Shown: piece after piece, positions 34,750-42,952 of the stretch | Layout of the letters: every line of letters begins with the position of its first letter | Position numbering within the stretch: the stretch's first letter is position 1 | DNA from: Nocardiopsis terrae | Lineage (GTDB): Bacteria > Actinomycetota > Actinomycetes > Streptosporangiales > Streptosporangiaceae | Direction of reading: 5' to 3' | NCBI RefSeq assembly: GCF_014651695.1 | Contig: NZ_BMXJ01000002.1 | Location: 124,001 to 188,000, forward strand | Length of the DNA stretch: 64,000 bases | Notes under the pieces: model-generated | Told to the model about the DNA's origin: nothing | The model's input: the letters and a program-made list of their open reading frames with translations, nothing else | Database searches by the model: none | Translations under genes and position numbers: made by a program

Positions 34750-35822
34750 CGGGGTCCTCTCCGCGGTGGGGTGGACAGGATACGCACCTCTCGACCGCGG
34801 GCCGCGGGCACGGGGGACGGGGGCGTCGGGACCGGCGGCGCGGAGGCCCGGGTCGCGGGGACCGGCGGGCCGAGGGACGGGCCGCCCCCTCCCCTGGTCC
34901 TGCGGTACTCGGAGGGGCTCGTGCCCGCGTGTTTCTTGAAGGCGGTGCTGAACGCGAACGCGCTCCCGTACCCCACCCGCGCGGCCAGCCGTTCCAGGCC
35001 CAGGGACGGTTCGTCGACGAGCAGGTCGCAGGCGAGCGTCAGCCGCCAGGTCCGCAGGTAGGTCATGGGCGGGCTGCCCACCGCCGGTTGGAAGCGGGCG
35101 GCCAGGGTGGCCCGGGAGACCGCGCACTCCCGGGCCAGGGACTCCAGGGTCCAGGGGCGGTCGGGGTGTTCGTGCACCAGGTCCAGGGCGCGTGCGACGA
35201 CCGGGTCGTTGCGCGCGCTCAGCCAGTTCGGTGCGGTGTCGGGGTGCGACTCCAGCCAGGCTCGGACCGCCATGACCAGGAGGCAGTCGAGGAGGCGGTC
35301 GTTGAGGGAGCTCTGCGCCACCCGTTCGCTGGTCACCTCCCTGGTCAGCAGGGAGACGAGTGCCGGGTCGACGGCTCCGGTGCGCAGCACCGCCAGCGGG
35401 GGCAGCGCGGCCAGGGCCAGACGGCCGACCTCACCGGTGTCCCCGTAGGAGCCGATGATGGCGCTGTCGGTGCCGTCGGGGTCGTTTCCCCAGGTCCCGA
35501 CCCCGTGGCACATGCTGACGTGGAGTTCCCTGCCGTCCTCGGACACGCAGCGCTGCCCGGGTTCGATGGTGATGGCGGGGGTTCTGCCGGGGCGGTCGGA
35601 GAGCACGTAGGGTTCCGGGCCGCGGACCAGGACCACGTCGCCGGGCCCGGCCTCGACCGTCTCGGCCCCGGTGGTCAGCCACAGGGAACCGGAGGCCGCC
35701 ACCAGCATGTCCAGGGCCGCCCCCTCGCGGACGTCGATCGACCAGGGCGGACTCATCACCGTGCGCAGGGTGAAGGCGCCCCGGGCCCGGGGGCCGTCGA
35801 GGAGACGAACCAGAGGATCCAT
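34746..35822 (-). CDS. AraC family regulator with cupin-type sensor domain
   Basis: 358 residues. The N-terminal cupin-like domain (AraC_binding/Cupin_6, about 1-190) has MLVAASGSLWLTTGAETVEAGPGDVVLVRG. The AraC HTH follows at about 205-305 (WTLESLARECAVSRATLAARFQPAVGSPPMTYLRTWRL and LERLAARVGYGSAFAFSTAFKKHAG). The last 50 residues are low-complexity Pro/Arg-rich. A TAGGCT -10 box ends six bases before the ATG, implying a leaderless message. The divergent NmrA-like gene is the usual target of this regulator class. Confidence 0.88.
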   Translation of the reverse strand: MDPLVRLLDGPRARGAFTLRTVMSPPWSIDVREGAALDMLVAASGSLWLTTGAETVEAGPGDVVLVRGPEPYVLSDRPGRTPAITIEPGQRCVSEDGRELHVSMCHGVGTWGNDPDGTDSAIIGSYGDTGEVGRLALAALPPLAVLRTGAVDPALVSLLTREVTSERVAQSSLNDRLLDCLLVMAVRAWLESHPDTAPNWLSARNDPVVARALDLVHEHPDRPWTLESLARECAVSRATLAARFQPAVGSPPMTYLRTWRLTLACDLLVDEPSLGLERLAARVGYGSAFAFSTAFKKHAGTSPSEYRRTRGGGGPSLGPPVPATRASAPPVPTPPSPVPAARGREVRILSTPPRRGPR

Positions 35823-35908
35823 GTCCCCAGCCTACGTTCAGACGTTCTCTTATGGAATCCAGCAGATGAACCATGTCCCGTCCAGCCGTTCCCCGCTGTA
35901 CTTGAGGC

Positions 35909-36763
35909 ATGGATACGAACAGCACCACACAACGAGTCCTCGTCACCGGCGGCACCGGCCTGACCGGCGGCCGCATCACCCGACTGCTGGCGGAGCGGGG
36001 GGTCGACCACCGGGTCGGCTCCCGGTCGGGCCACCCGGAGACGGGCACCCCGCGCTTCGACTGGCACTCGCCCGACACCTGGGACGGCGTCCTGGCGGGG
36101 GCCGACTCCGTCTACCTCTGCTACCACCCCGACCTGGCCTTCCCCGGGGCCGCGGACACCGTCGCGGCGTTCGCCGCCCGGGCCGCCGCGAGCGGGGTGC
36201 GCCGGATGGCGCTGCTGTCCGGGCGCGGGGAGCCGGAGGCCCAGCGCGCGGAGGCTCAGGTCCGGTCGGTCTTCCCGGACCTGACCGTGCTGCGCTGCTC
36301 CTTCTTCGCGCAGAACTACTCCGAGGGTTTCTTCCTGGGTGCGGTCCGCGCGGGCGCCCTGGCCCTGCCCGTGGAGGACGTGCCCGAGCCGTTCGTGGAC
36401 CTGGACGACGTGGCCGAGGCCGCCGTCCGGGCGCTCACCGAGGAGGGGCACGCCGGTGAGCTGTACGAGCTGACCGGGCCGCGGGCGCTGACCTTCGCCG
36501 AGGCCGGGAGGGTGCTGGGCGAGGCGGCCGGCCGCACCGTGGGGTTCGTGCGGGTGGAACCGGAGGAGTTCGTCGCCGGGGCCGTGGCCGAGGGCGCACC
36601 CGAGGAGCTGGCCCGGGGGCTGGTGGCGCTGTGCGAGGAGATCCTCGACGGGCGCAACGTCAAGCCCGCCGACGGGGTCCTGCGGGCCCTGGGCCGCCCG
36701 GCGACCGCGTTCGAGGAGTACGCGGCACGGGCCGCCGGGACGGGGGTGTGGGCGCACGGTTGA
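35909..36763 (+). CDS. NmrA-like NAD(P)H-binding protein
   Basis: 284 residues. Atypical SDR of the NmrA/TMR type: N-terminal RVLVTGGTGLTGGRITRLL nucleotide-binding loop, then VLRCSFFAQNYSEGFF and EPFVDLDDVAEAAVRALTE. It lacks the usual SDR catalytic Tyr-Lys pair in a YxxxK context, so it may bind NAD(P)H for redox sensing or act as a quinone reductase. Divergently transcribed from the AraC regulator, with an 86-base shared promoter region. Confidence 0.85.
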   Translation: MDTNSTTQRVLVTGGTGLTGGRITRLLAERGVDHRVGSRSGHPETGTPRFDWHSPDTWDGVLAGADSVYLCYHPDLAFPGAADTVAAFAARAAASGVRRMALLSGRGEPEAQRAEAQVRSVFPDLTVLRCSFFAQNYSEGFFLGAVRAGALALPVEDVPEPFVDLDDVAEAAVRALTEEGHAGELYELTGPRALTFAEAGRVLGEAAGRTVGFVRVEPEEFVAGAVAEGAPEELARGLVALCEEILDGRNVKPADGVLRALGRPATAFEEYAARAAGTGVWAHG

Positions 36764-36778
36764 CCGACACCCTGTGTG

Positions 36779-36808
36779 GGCGCCCCGGTCCGGCCGGGCC
36801 GGGGCGCC
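36779..36808 (+). terminator. Hairpin terminator
   Basis: GGCGCCCCGG and CCGGGGCGCC form a 10-bp perfect stem with a 10-base loop, 16 bases after the NmrA-like gene. Confidence 0.65.
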
Positions 36809-36935
36809 TACGGATCTCCGGAAAACCCCCACATGGCGGTGGAGGACACGACATGATCCCCCTGTGCCCCTCCCCCGCGTGACCTGGACGAACCGGGTCA
36901 CCGCCGGGAACCGAACACATCACGAGGAAACCCCT

Positions 36936-37808
36936 GTGCCCGGTCGAGAACACGAGATCCCGCTCAGGCTGGTGCAGAACCAGCCCGCCATGGCCCCCGC
37001 CCTGTTGGAATCCCTGGGTTTCGACATCCCGCACCACACCGAAGCGGTCAACACCAGCTCGGTGCTGACCAACTGTGATCCCAGGGAGCTCAACAGCGAC
37101 GGCGCCGTCCTGCTCCGCGACGGCGACCGGAACGTCCTGGCGATCGTGGTGGAGCGTCAGAACGGCCGCGACGCCGAGAAGCGGCTCACCTGGCCCGCCT
37201 ACCTGACCACCCTGCACACCAGGTTGGAGTGCCCGACGATGCTGGTGGTCCTGTGCCCCACCGACGCGCTGGCGCGCTGGTGCGCCGCGCCCATCCGCAC
37301 CGGGCATCCGGGGTTCGACCTGGCACCGCTGACGATCGGCCCCTCCGCGATGCCGCTGATCGTGGACGGCGAGCGGGCGCGGGAGCTCCCCGAGCTGGCG
37401 GTGCTGTCGGCGCGGGCGCACGGTGACGACGATCCACGCACGTTGAACGCCGTGGTGGAGGCGCTGAACAACACGGCAAGCAGGAACCGCGCGTTCTACT
37501 ATGACTACGTACTGGCCGGTCTGAACGAGGCCGCCCGGAAGGAGCTGGAGGGCTTGATGAGCGTGGAAACCTACCAGTGGCAGAGCGACTTCGCCCGCAA
37601 GTACGTGGGGATCGGCCGCGAGGAAGGCCGCGAGGAAGGCCGGGTCGTCGAGGCGACCCGGAACGTGGTCTCGATCCTCCAAGCGCGCGGGTTCTCGCTC
37701 CCTGAGGCGACTCGTGAGCGCATCGAGTCCTGCACAGACCTGGAAACGCTGGAGAAGTGGGTTCCGCTGGCCGTCACGGCCGACCGTCCGGAAGACCTCT
37801 TCGACTGA
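36936..37808 (+). CDS. Rpn-like PD-(D/E)XK nuclease-fold protein
   Basis: 290 residues from a GTG at 36936 with GAGGAAA upstream. The segment SDGAVLLRDGDRNVLAIVVERQNGRDAEKRLTW shows an Asp followed by an E-x-Q dyad, the nuclease-core pattern of Rpn/transposase_31-like proteins. A Cys-containing LVVLCPTDALARWC strand follows. The C-terminal third is helical and charged with the repeat REEGREEGR, also common in the family. Similar proteins occur in many copies in actinomycete genomes; their function is not established. No partner genes are evident, and it is closed off by terminators on both sides. Confidence 0.6.
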   Translation: MPGREHEIPLRLVQNQPAMAPALLESLGFDIPHHTEAVNTSSVLTNCDPRELNSDGAVLLRDGDRNVLAIVVERQNGRDAEKRLTWPAYLTTLHTRLECPTMLVVLCPTDALARWCAAPIRTGHPGFDLAPLTIGPSAMPLIVDGERARELPELAVLSARAHGDDDPRTLNAVVEALNNTASRNRAFYYDYVLAGLNEAARKELEGLMSVETYQWQSDFARKYVGIGREEGREEGRVVEATRNVVSILQARGFSLPEATRERIESCTDLETLEKWVPLAVTADRPEDLFD

Positions 37809-37896
37809 CACCCGGAGACCGGTGCGGCGCCGCGCAGAAGCTCCGCACCCGCTGACCGGGGGCCGGGACGGCCTTCGGCAAAGCGTGTCCGGCAGA

Positions 37897-37931
37897 CGGC
37901 CCCGCTCCTGACGTTGACAGGAGCGGGGCCG
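37897..37931. terminator. Very strong bidirectional terminator
   Basis: CGGCCCCGCTCCTG and CAGGAGCGGGGCCG form a perfect 14-bp stem with a 7-base loop, followed by GTTT on the plus strand. It separates the convergent Rpn-like gene and the unknown gene at 37935. Confidence 0.8.
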
Positions 37932-37934
37932 GTT

Positions 37935-38654
37935 TCAGTCGGAGGCCGGTCGTCGGCTCTGGTGGGCCCGGGCGGCCAGGGCGTCGATCAGGGCTTCCCG
38001 GGTGGGGGCGCGGAGGCGTTCGTGCGGGTTGCCCTCACCCACCCAGCCGACCGGGCGGTAGGCCACGTACTCCTGTGCGGTGGGTTCGCCCTCGATGCTG
38101 AGGACCCAGCGGCCGACGACGAGCTCGTCGAGGACGCGGTCGGCCGTGTCCCGGGGGTCTTCTGGAGCCCGTTCCAGCGGGGAGCGCCAACCGGGAGTCC
38201 TGCCCGGGGGTTCTGTGGCCGGGCCACGGGCGACGCGGGTGGTCGGGCCCCGGGTGGCGCCGTAGACCTCCCTGCCGTGGACGTCCCTGCCCAGGAGGCG
38301 GACCGGGGTCCCGTGGGCGTGGGCCCAGTCGCGGAGCGCTTCGGGGGTGGGGAGCTCCCTGATGTCGCAGAAGCGGGTCATCCGGGGCTCGGGGCGGCTC
38401 CTCGCCAGTCGCCTCTCGCTGAGTCGTTCCAGGGAGCTGACCGCGTCGTCCATGTCCAGATCGCCTGCGCGGAGCCGCCGGATCACCTCCCTGACCCCGG
38501 TGGTGCGCAGTTCGATGAGCTTCATGAGCTCCGAACGCCGGTCCGGATCGGTGGAGTCGGCAGGGGCGGTGGGGCCTACGGAGCCGGGAGGGGCGGGGAA
38601 GGCGAGGGCGTCATCGAGGGTGTCGAGGAAGTCCTCGGTCCGGATGTCGATCAT
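37935..38654 (-). CDS. Unknown protein, partner of the XRE/DUF397 divergon
   Basis: 239 residues, soluble and charged, without signal peptide or membrane segment. The N-terminal half is helical (about 35-85, including MKLIELRTTGVREVIRRLRAG). The middle has HAHGTPVRLLGRDVHGREVYG, and the C-terminal part contains VVGRWVLSIEGEPTAQEYVAYRPVGWVG. I recognise no family. Its ATG overlaps the TGA of the preceding small gene by one base, so the two are translationally coupled and form one unit running away from the XRE regulator. Confidence 0.6.
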   Translation of the reverse strand: MIDIRTEDFLDTLDDALAFPAPPGSVGPTAPADSTDPDRRSELMKLIELRTTGVREVIRRLRAGDLDMDDAVSSLERLSERRLARSRPEPRMTRFCDIRELPTPEALRDWAHAHGTPVRLLGRDVHGREVYGATRGPTTRVARGPATEPPGRTPGWRSPLERAPEDPRDTADRVLDELVVGRWVLSIEGEPTAQEYVAYRPVGWVGEGNPHERLRAPTREALIDALAARAHQSRRPASD

Positions 38655-38887
38655 CAGAACGCCTCCAGCCGGTAGAGGCCTTCGAGGACCCGCCCCAGGA
38701 CCGCCATGGTGCTGGGGGCCACCCGGGGGTGGTGGTCCAAGGGCCGCCGGGGGCGGGGGATCGGGGGGATCAAGACGGGTGCGTAGGAGCGGACCCGCCG
38801 CGCGCGGCGAGGGCGCCGGAAGCGCACCGCCTCGGCGGCGAGGTGGTGGACAGCCACCAGAGCGGACGGGTGCAGGTATCGCGCCAT
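38654..38887 (-). CDS. 77-residue basic protein, unknown
   Basis: First gene of the two-gene unit divergent from the XRE regulator. Arg- and His-rich (AAEAVRFRRPRRARRVRSY), with a C-terminal VLGRVLEGLYRLEAF helix. No recognised domain. It begins about 70 bases from the left arm of the inverted repeat and ends in a 1-base overlap with the next gene. Coding reality is supported mainly by this overlap and the operon position. Confidence 0.5.
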   Translation of the reverse strand: MARYLHPSALVAVHHLAAEAVRFRRPRRARRVRSYAPVLIPPIPRPRRPLDHHPRVAPSTMAVLGRVLEGLYRLEAF

Positions 38888-38954
38888 AGCGGACTCCTGG
38901 TGCTCAGATGCCGGATGGGAGGTCCGGCTTGGGAATGAGTAAGCTCAGAAAACC

Positions 38955-39019
38955 ATGAAATCCTCAGGGTTTCAATATATACAAGTTTTCACTTGGATCA
39001 GAGCATGAGGATTTCATGC
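38955..39019. promoter_or_regulatory. 13-bp inverted repeat in the XRE divergent promoter
   Basis: CATGAAATCCTCA (38955-38967) and TGAGGATTTCATG (39007-39019) are perfect inverted copies. Their centres are 52 bases apart, about five helical turns. Between them lies an AT-rich stretch (TTTCAATATATACAAG) that can supply -10 elements for both directions. The placement suits a dimeric HTH regulator binding two same-face sites. Confidence 0.6.
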
Positions 39020-39090
39020 TGTCTGTATCCGGATGCCCGAATCGCCGACCAGCCGTAACATCCTGAGAGACACCATCCGAGAGAGAGCTC

Positions 39091-39939
39091 ATGCCTGACA
39101 CACCACGCCTCAGCGTCCGCAGACGTCGGCTCTCGGAAGAGCTGCGCCGTCTCCGGCTGGCTGCTCGTATGACCTTGGACGATGCCGCCGCCGCTACTGA
39201 ATGGAGCGTCGGCAAGGTCTCGAACATCGAGACCGGCGTCAGGCTCCGGCCCAGCGTGGTCGAGGTACGGGCGCTGCTCGACGTCTACGGCCTGACCGAC
39301 AACCAGCGCCGTGAAGCCCTGTTCGCGATCACCCGCCAAGCGGGCAAGAAGGGCTGGTGGACGAAGTACAGCGATGTCTTCCCGGACGAGTTCCCCGTCC
39401 TGGAGTCTGAGGCCACGGCGATCAGCACATATGAGCCGATGATCATCCCGGGTCTTCTGCAGACCCCGGGGTACGTGGAGCTGTTGACCAGGTCGGCGAA
39501 CCTTGTCCGCGACCCCATCGACATCCAGCGGGTGGTCGACGCCCGACTACGCCGCCAGGAGATCCTCACCGGCCAGAACAGCCCTGAGCTCTGGGCGGTG
39601 ATCGACGCCGGTGCCATCGAGCGGCTGAGAGCCAACCCCGATGTGTGTCGTGAACAGGCCTCACACCTGGCCGACATGGCGGACAACGGTGACGGCGTCA
39701 CGATCCAGGTGGTCCCGTTCAGCGCGGGCATTCACGCTGGCGCGAAGGGCAGCTTCGTGCTGATGGACTTCGCCGCGGCCGACCCCGTGGTGTACCTCGA
39801 AATGGACCAGGACGGGCTTTTCCTGGAGGAGTCAGACGAAGTAATCCGCTACCGGAACCTTTTCAACCACCTCGTGAGCAGGTCCCTCGACGTCGATGCG
39901 AGCGTCGCCTACCTGCGCGAGACAGCCAAAGCGCCCTGA
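39091..39939 (+). CDS. XRE-family regulator with DUF5753 (WhiJ/Scr1-like)
   Basis: 282 residues. N-terminal helix-turn-helix (about 15-75: LRRLRLAARMTLDDAAAATEWSVGKVSNIETG). The C-terminal DUF5753 domain has YEPMIIPGLLQTPGYVELL and VVPFSAGIHAGAKGSFVLMDF. This architecture defines the actinomycete WhiJ/Scr1-like regulators, typically paired with DUF397 proteins in developmental or antibiotic control and proposed toxin-antitoxin-like behaviour. The DUF397 gene follows 10 bases later. Codon usage is less GC-extreme than that of the neighbours. Confidence 0.9.
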   Translation: MPDTPRLSVRRRRLSEELRRLRLAARMTLDDAAAATEWSVGKVSNIETGVRLRPSVVEVRALLDVYGLTDNQRREALFAITRQAGKKGWWTKYSDVFPDEFPVLESEATAISTYEPMIIPGLLQTPGYVELLTRSANLVRDPIDIQRVVDARLRRQEILTGQNSPELWAVIDAGAIERLRANPDVCREQASHLADMADNGDGVTIQVVPFSAGIHAGAKGSFVLMDFAAADPVVYLEMDQDGLFLEESDEVIRYRNLFNHLVSRSLDVDASVAYLRETAKAP

Positions 39940-39949
39940 AAGAGCAACC

Positions 39950-40138
39950 GTGAACCTCATTCCCAGCTTCGAAGCCCTCGACTTCCGCACGTCCAGCTAC
40001 AGCGACCGAAGCAACTGTGTAGCCGTAGCCGACACTCCCGGGGGTGCTGTGGTCCGCGACTCCAAACACCCCGAACGCGGTCACCTGCCGTTCCCCGGGC
40101 CGGAATGGGTCGCGCTGCTGCGCACCGCGCGATCGTAG
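39950..40138 (+). CDS. DUF397 domain protein
   Basis: 62 residues from a GTG at 39950 (AAAGAG upstream). The DUF397 signature is present: FRTSSYSDRSNCVAVADTPGG, VVRDSKHPERGHLPF and a final PEWVALL. These small proteins are partners of XRE/DUF5753 regulators; a toxin or anti-regulator role has been proposed but is not settled. Likely co-transcribed with the upstream regulator. Confidence 0.9.
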   Translation: MNLIPSFEALDFRTSSYSDRSNCVAVADTPGGAVVRDSKHPERGHLPFPGPEWVALLRTARS

Positions 40139-40149
40139 GCACACAGGAA

Positions 40150-40177
40150 AGGAGCCCCCGCACCAGCGAGGGCTCCC
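40150..40177 (+). terminator. Terminator after the XRE/DUF397 operon
   Basis: AGGAGCCC and GGGCTCCCT form an 8-bp stem around a 12-base loop, 12 bases after the DUF397 stop. Confidence 0.6.
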
Positions 40178-40313
40178 TCCTACTCATTCCCACGAGCACT
40201 GTACCCCGGTGTGTGCGGATTGAGAAGTGCCGTGCACAGCTCCGAACCGGCGCAGCGCGTGACCGCTCCTGGCCAGTGGTGACCGCCCCGGGCGAGTTTG
40301 GGCCCCCTTTTTT

Positions 40314-40379
40314 CGCGGTGATCTTGCTACCAGGGGCAACTTCGGCGCCGAAGTTGCCCCTGGTAGCAAGATCACCGCG
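40314..40379. repeat. Perfect 66-bp palindrome
   Basis: The two 33-base arms are exact reverse complements with no spacer; the centre lies between 40346 and 40347 in GGCGCC. Left arm starts CGCGGTGATCTTGCTACC, right arm ends GGTAGCAAGATCACCGCG. A T6 tract directly precedes it (40308-40313). It lies between the convergent DUF397 and GH20 genes. Both strands read LPGATSAPKLPLVARS, which is only a consequence of the symmetry. A REP-like or mobile palindromic element, a protein-binding site or a long hairpin terminator are all possible. Besides this and the terminator at 40150, the 314-base gap holds nothing. Confidence 0.9.
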
Positions 40380-40452
40380 GTTGGGAGCCTTTCGGAAGCA
40401 GCGGACACCTCTACCAAGCAGATTTCGGACACCGCAGGTGGTCAGCTCCGGT

Positions 40453-42027
40453 TCAGGTGGCGGGGCGGAAGTGGTTGTCGAACCCGAGTGCCTCCCACAG
40501 CGGCTCGTGTCCGGCCAACCGCCCCCGGTGGTCCTCCCACCCGGTCCGGTACTGGCTCCAGGCCTTCTCCGCGACGCCGGGCAGTCTGGGCAACAGCAGG
40601 AACGCCAGGTCACCGAAGCCGGTGAGGGACTCGCCCCAGATCGCGGCCTCCACTCCCGCGACCACCGTGCCGGGGGCCGCCTCCCGCGCGGCCTCGGCCG
40701 GGTCCCAGGCAAAGCTGTCCTGGACGGTGATCGGCGGGTAGGCGGGCAGCCCCAACCGGTCCCGGTCGCCCTCCTGGGCGGGGTCGGCGCACCCGTCGGC
40801 GTAGGGCCGGTCCAGGTAGAGGCGGGAGTTGGGCGACAACAGCACCGGCACGCCCCTCTCGGTGGCGGCCGGAACGTCACCGGGTGAGATCCTGAAGGTC
40901 TCGGCGGCCTGCTCCACCAGCGGGTGGAACTCCTCGGGGACCGTCCGCTTGACCGCCTCGGGGTCGAACTCGTCGGGAGCACCGATCCAGTACTGGAGGA
41001 CGTCGTCCGCGCCCAGGGCCCCGGCACGGGCGGTCTCCTGCCATCCCACCGCGCGTTTGCCCTCCTCCCGCACCAACCGGTGGGTGAGGCGGACGAACTC
41101 CACGTAGTCCTCGTGGCCCATCCCGAACGGCTCGTCGCCGCCCAGGTGCAGGAACGGCCCCGGCGCCGCCTCGGCGAACTCGGCGATGACGTCCCCGGCG
41201 AACCGGCGTGCGGGCTCGGAGCCCGGGTGCAGGTAGCGCAGCCGGGGGTGCGGGTACTCGACGCCGCCCGCCAGTTCGGGGTAGGCGTCGAAGGCCCACC
41301 GTGTGTGTCCCGGCAGGTCCACCTCCGGCACCACCGTGACGTGGCAGCGGGCGGCGTGGGCGACGAGGCCGGCGAACTCCTCCCGGGTGTAGTACTCGCG
41401 GACGCCGTCCGGGCCGGGCCTGGTCAGTTCCGGCCAGGCCCGTGACTCCAGCCGCCAGCCCTCGCTGTCGGTCAGGTGCAGGTGCAGGGCGTTGAACTTG
41501 TACAGCGCCATCAGGTCGATGACCCGGCGCACCTCGTCCGGGGTGAAGTAGTGGCGGACCACGTCCAGGGACAGGCTCCGCCAGGCGTACCGGGGCCCGT
41601 CGACGACCACGCCCCGCGGAGCCCACACGTTCCCGTCGGCGTCCACGCTGAGCGTCTGCACGAGGCTGGTCAGCCCGCGGAAGGCCCCCTCGGCGCCGGC
41701 CGAGGAGACCAGCACCCGACCCTGGGCGACCTCCAACCGGTGGCGTTCGTCCGCGCCGGGCTCGGGACGCGGGTCCACCCCGGTGGCCGGAGCGACCGAG
41801 GCGAACTCCGAGAGATCGGCCCCGGTGCGGACCGCCACGTCCGCCTCCCCGTGGACGGGCTCCACCCGCAGGCCGTGCAGGCGCCCGGCCGCCCAGGCGA
41901 ACCAGTCGGCGGTGTCGGGGACGGCACCGGACAGGGTCAGCCGTCCGCCGGTCCCGATCCGGACCGCCGCACCGGTCTGGGCCAGGGCGGCCGCGGGCAC
42001 CAGGCCCCGTTCAGTGTGCTCGGGCAT
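40453..42027 (-). CDS. GH20 beta-N-acetylhexosaminidase
   Basis: 524 residues, cytoplasmic (no signal peptide). N-terminal GH20b domain (about 15-135), then the GH20 TIM barrel with RSLSLDVVRHYFTPDEVRRVIDLMALYKFNALHLHLTD, VVPEVDLPGHT, and the catalytic Asp-Glu pair in FLHLGGDEP (Asp298, Glu299). It removes terminal N-acetylglucosamine or N-acetylgalactosamine from imported oligosaccharides. Last gene of the leftward transporter operon; its start overlaps the DppF-like gene end by 17 bases. Chitobiose or host/fungal glycans are plausible substrates (inference). Confidence 0.93.
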   Translation of the reverse strand: MPEHTERGLVPAAALAQTGAAVRIGTGGRLTLSGAVPDTADWFAWAAGRLHGLRVEPVHGEADVAVRTGADLSEFASVAPATGVDPRPEPGADERHRLEVAQGRVLVSSAGAEGAFRGLTSLVQTLSVDADGNVWAPRGVVVDGPRYAWRSLSLDVVRHYFTPDEVRRVIDLMALYKFNALHLHLTDSEGWRLESRAWPELTRPGPDGVREYYTREEFAGLVAHAARCHVTVVPEVDLPGHTRWAFDAYPELAGGVEYPHPRLRYLHPGSEPARRFAGDVIAEFAEAAPGPFLHLGGDEPFGMGHEDYVEFVRLTHRLVREEGKRAVGWQETARAGALGADDVLQYWIGAPDEFDPEAVKRTVPEEFHPLVEQAAETFRISPGDVPAATERGVPVLLSPNSRLYLDRPYADGCADPAQEGDRDRLGLPAYPPITVQDSFAWDPAEAAREAAPGTVVAGVEAAIWGESLTGFGDLAFLLLPRLPGVAEKAWSQYRTGWEDHRGRLAGHEPLWEALGFDNHFRPAT

Positions 42028-42952
42028 GGAAACGCCTCTCGTACTCGGCGCGGCGCTCGCTCTGGCGACCCGGGTCGGCGACCGGGGCGGACAGCAGCAG
42101 CCGCTGGGTGTAGGGGTGTTCGGGGTCGGTGGTGACCCGGTCGGCGCCGCCGTACTCGACGATCTGCCCCTGGTGGATGACCGCGACCCGGTGGCTGAGC
42201 GCCCGCACCACCGACAGGTCGTGCGAGACGAACAGGTAGGCCGTCCCGGTCCGCTCCTGGATGTCCAGCAGCAGGTCCATGACGGTGCGCTGGGTGGTCA
42301 GGTCAAGGGCGGAGACGGGTTCGTCGCACACGATCAGCCGGGGCGCGATCGCCAGCGCCCGGGCGATGGCCACCCGCTGGCGCTGACCGCCGGAGAACTC
42401 GCGGGGCAGCCGGTGCACGGCGTCCCTCGGCAGGGCCACCCGGTCGAGCAGGTCGGCCACCCGGGTGCGGGCCTCGGCGGCGGGCACCCCGTGGGCGAGG
42501 AGGGGTTCGGCGAGGGTGTCGCCGACGAGCAGGGACGGGTTGAGGGAGGTGTAGGGGTCCTGGAAGACCACCTGGATGTGTCGGCTGAGCTCGCGCCTTC
42601 GGCGCCGGGACGCCCCGTCGACGCGTTCGCCGTCGAAGCTGATGCTGCCGCCGGAGGCGGGCACCAGGCCGAGGACGGCGCGGCCGATGGTGGACTTGCC
42701 CGAACCGGACTCCCCCACCAGGCCGAGGGTCTCACCGGGGCGGATGTCCAGGGACACGCCCCTGAGAACCTCCGTGCGGGGCGCCCGCCACCCCTTGCCG
42801 GGGAAGGAGACCCGCAGGTCGCGCACGTCCAGGAGCGGTTTCGGGTCGGTGCCGCCGGTGTCGCCGTGCCCTCCGGCCGCGGTCTCCGGGTCGTGAGCGG
42901 GTTCGGAACCGTGGGCGGGGTTCGGGTCGCGCGGGCTGTTCGGATCGGTCAC
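42011..42952 (-). CDS. Oligopeptide/oligosaccharide ABC transporter ATPase (DppF-like)
   Basis: 313 residues from a GTG at 42952. Walker A GLVGESGSGKST, Q-loop VVFQDPYTSLNP, signature FSGGQRQRVAIARAL, Walker B LIVCDEPVSALD and the C-terminal HPYTQRLLLSAPV oligo-binding helix region typical of OppF/DppF. A 40-residue Pro/Gly/Asp-rich N-terminal tail precedes the domain. Four-base GTGA overlap with the fused permease-ATPase gene upstream. Confidence 0.92.
   Translation of the reverse strand: MTDPNSPRDPNPAHGSEPAHDPETAAGGHGDTGGTDPKPLLDVRDLRVSFPGKGWRAPRTEVLRGVSLDIRPGETLGLVGESGSGKSTIGRAVLGLVPASGGSISFDGERVDGASRRRRRELSRHIQVVFQDPYTSLNPSLLVGDTLAEPLLAHGVPAAEARTRVADLLDRVALPRDAVHRLPREFSGGQRQRVAIARALAIAPRLIVCDEPVSALDLTTQRTVMDLLLDIQERTGTAYLFVSHDLSVVRALSHRVAVIHQGQIVEYGGADRVTTDPEHPYTQRLLLSAPVADPGRQSERRAEYERRFHARAH

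Noticed and set aside
40105..40887. Proteins containing LPGATSAPKLPLVARS on both strands
   Set aside because: The shared peptide is just the two readings of the perfect palindrome. The frames run antisense into GH20 or lack any start signal.
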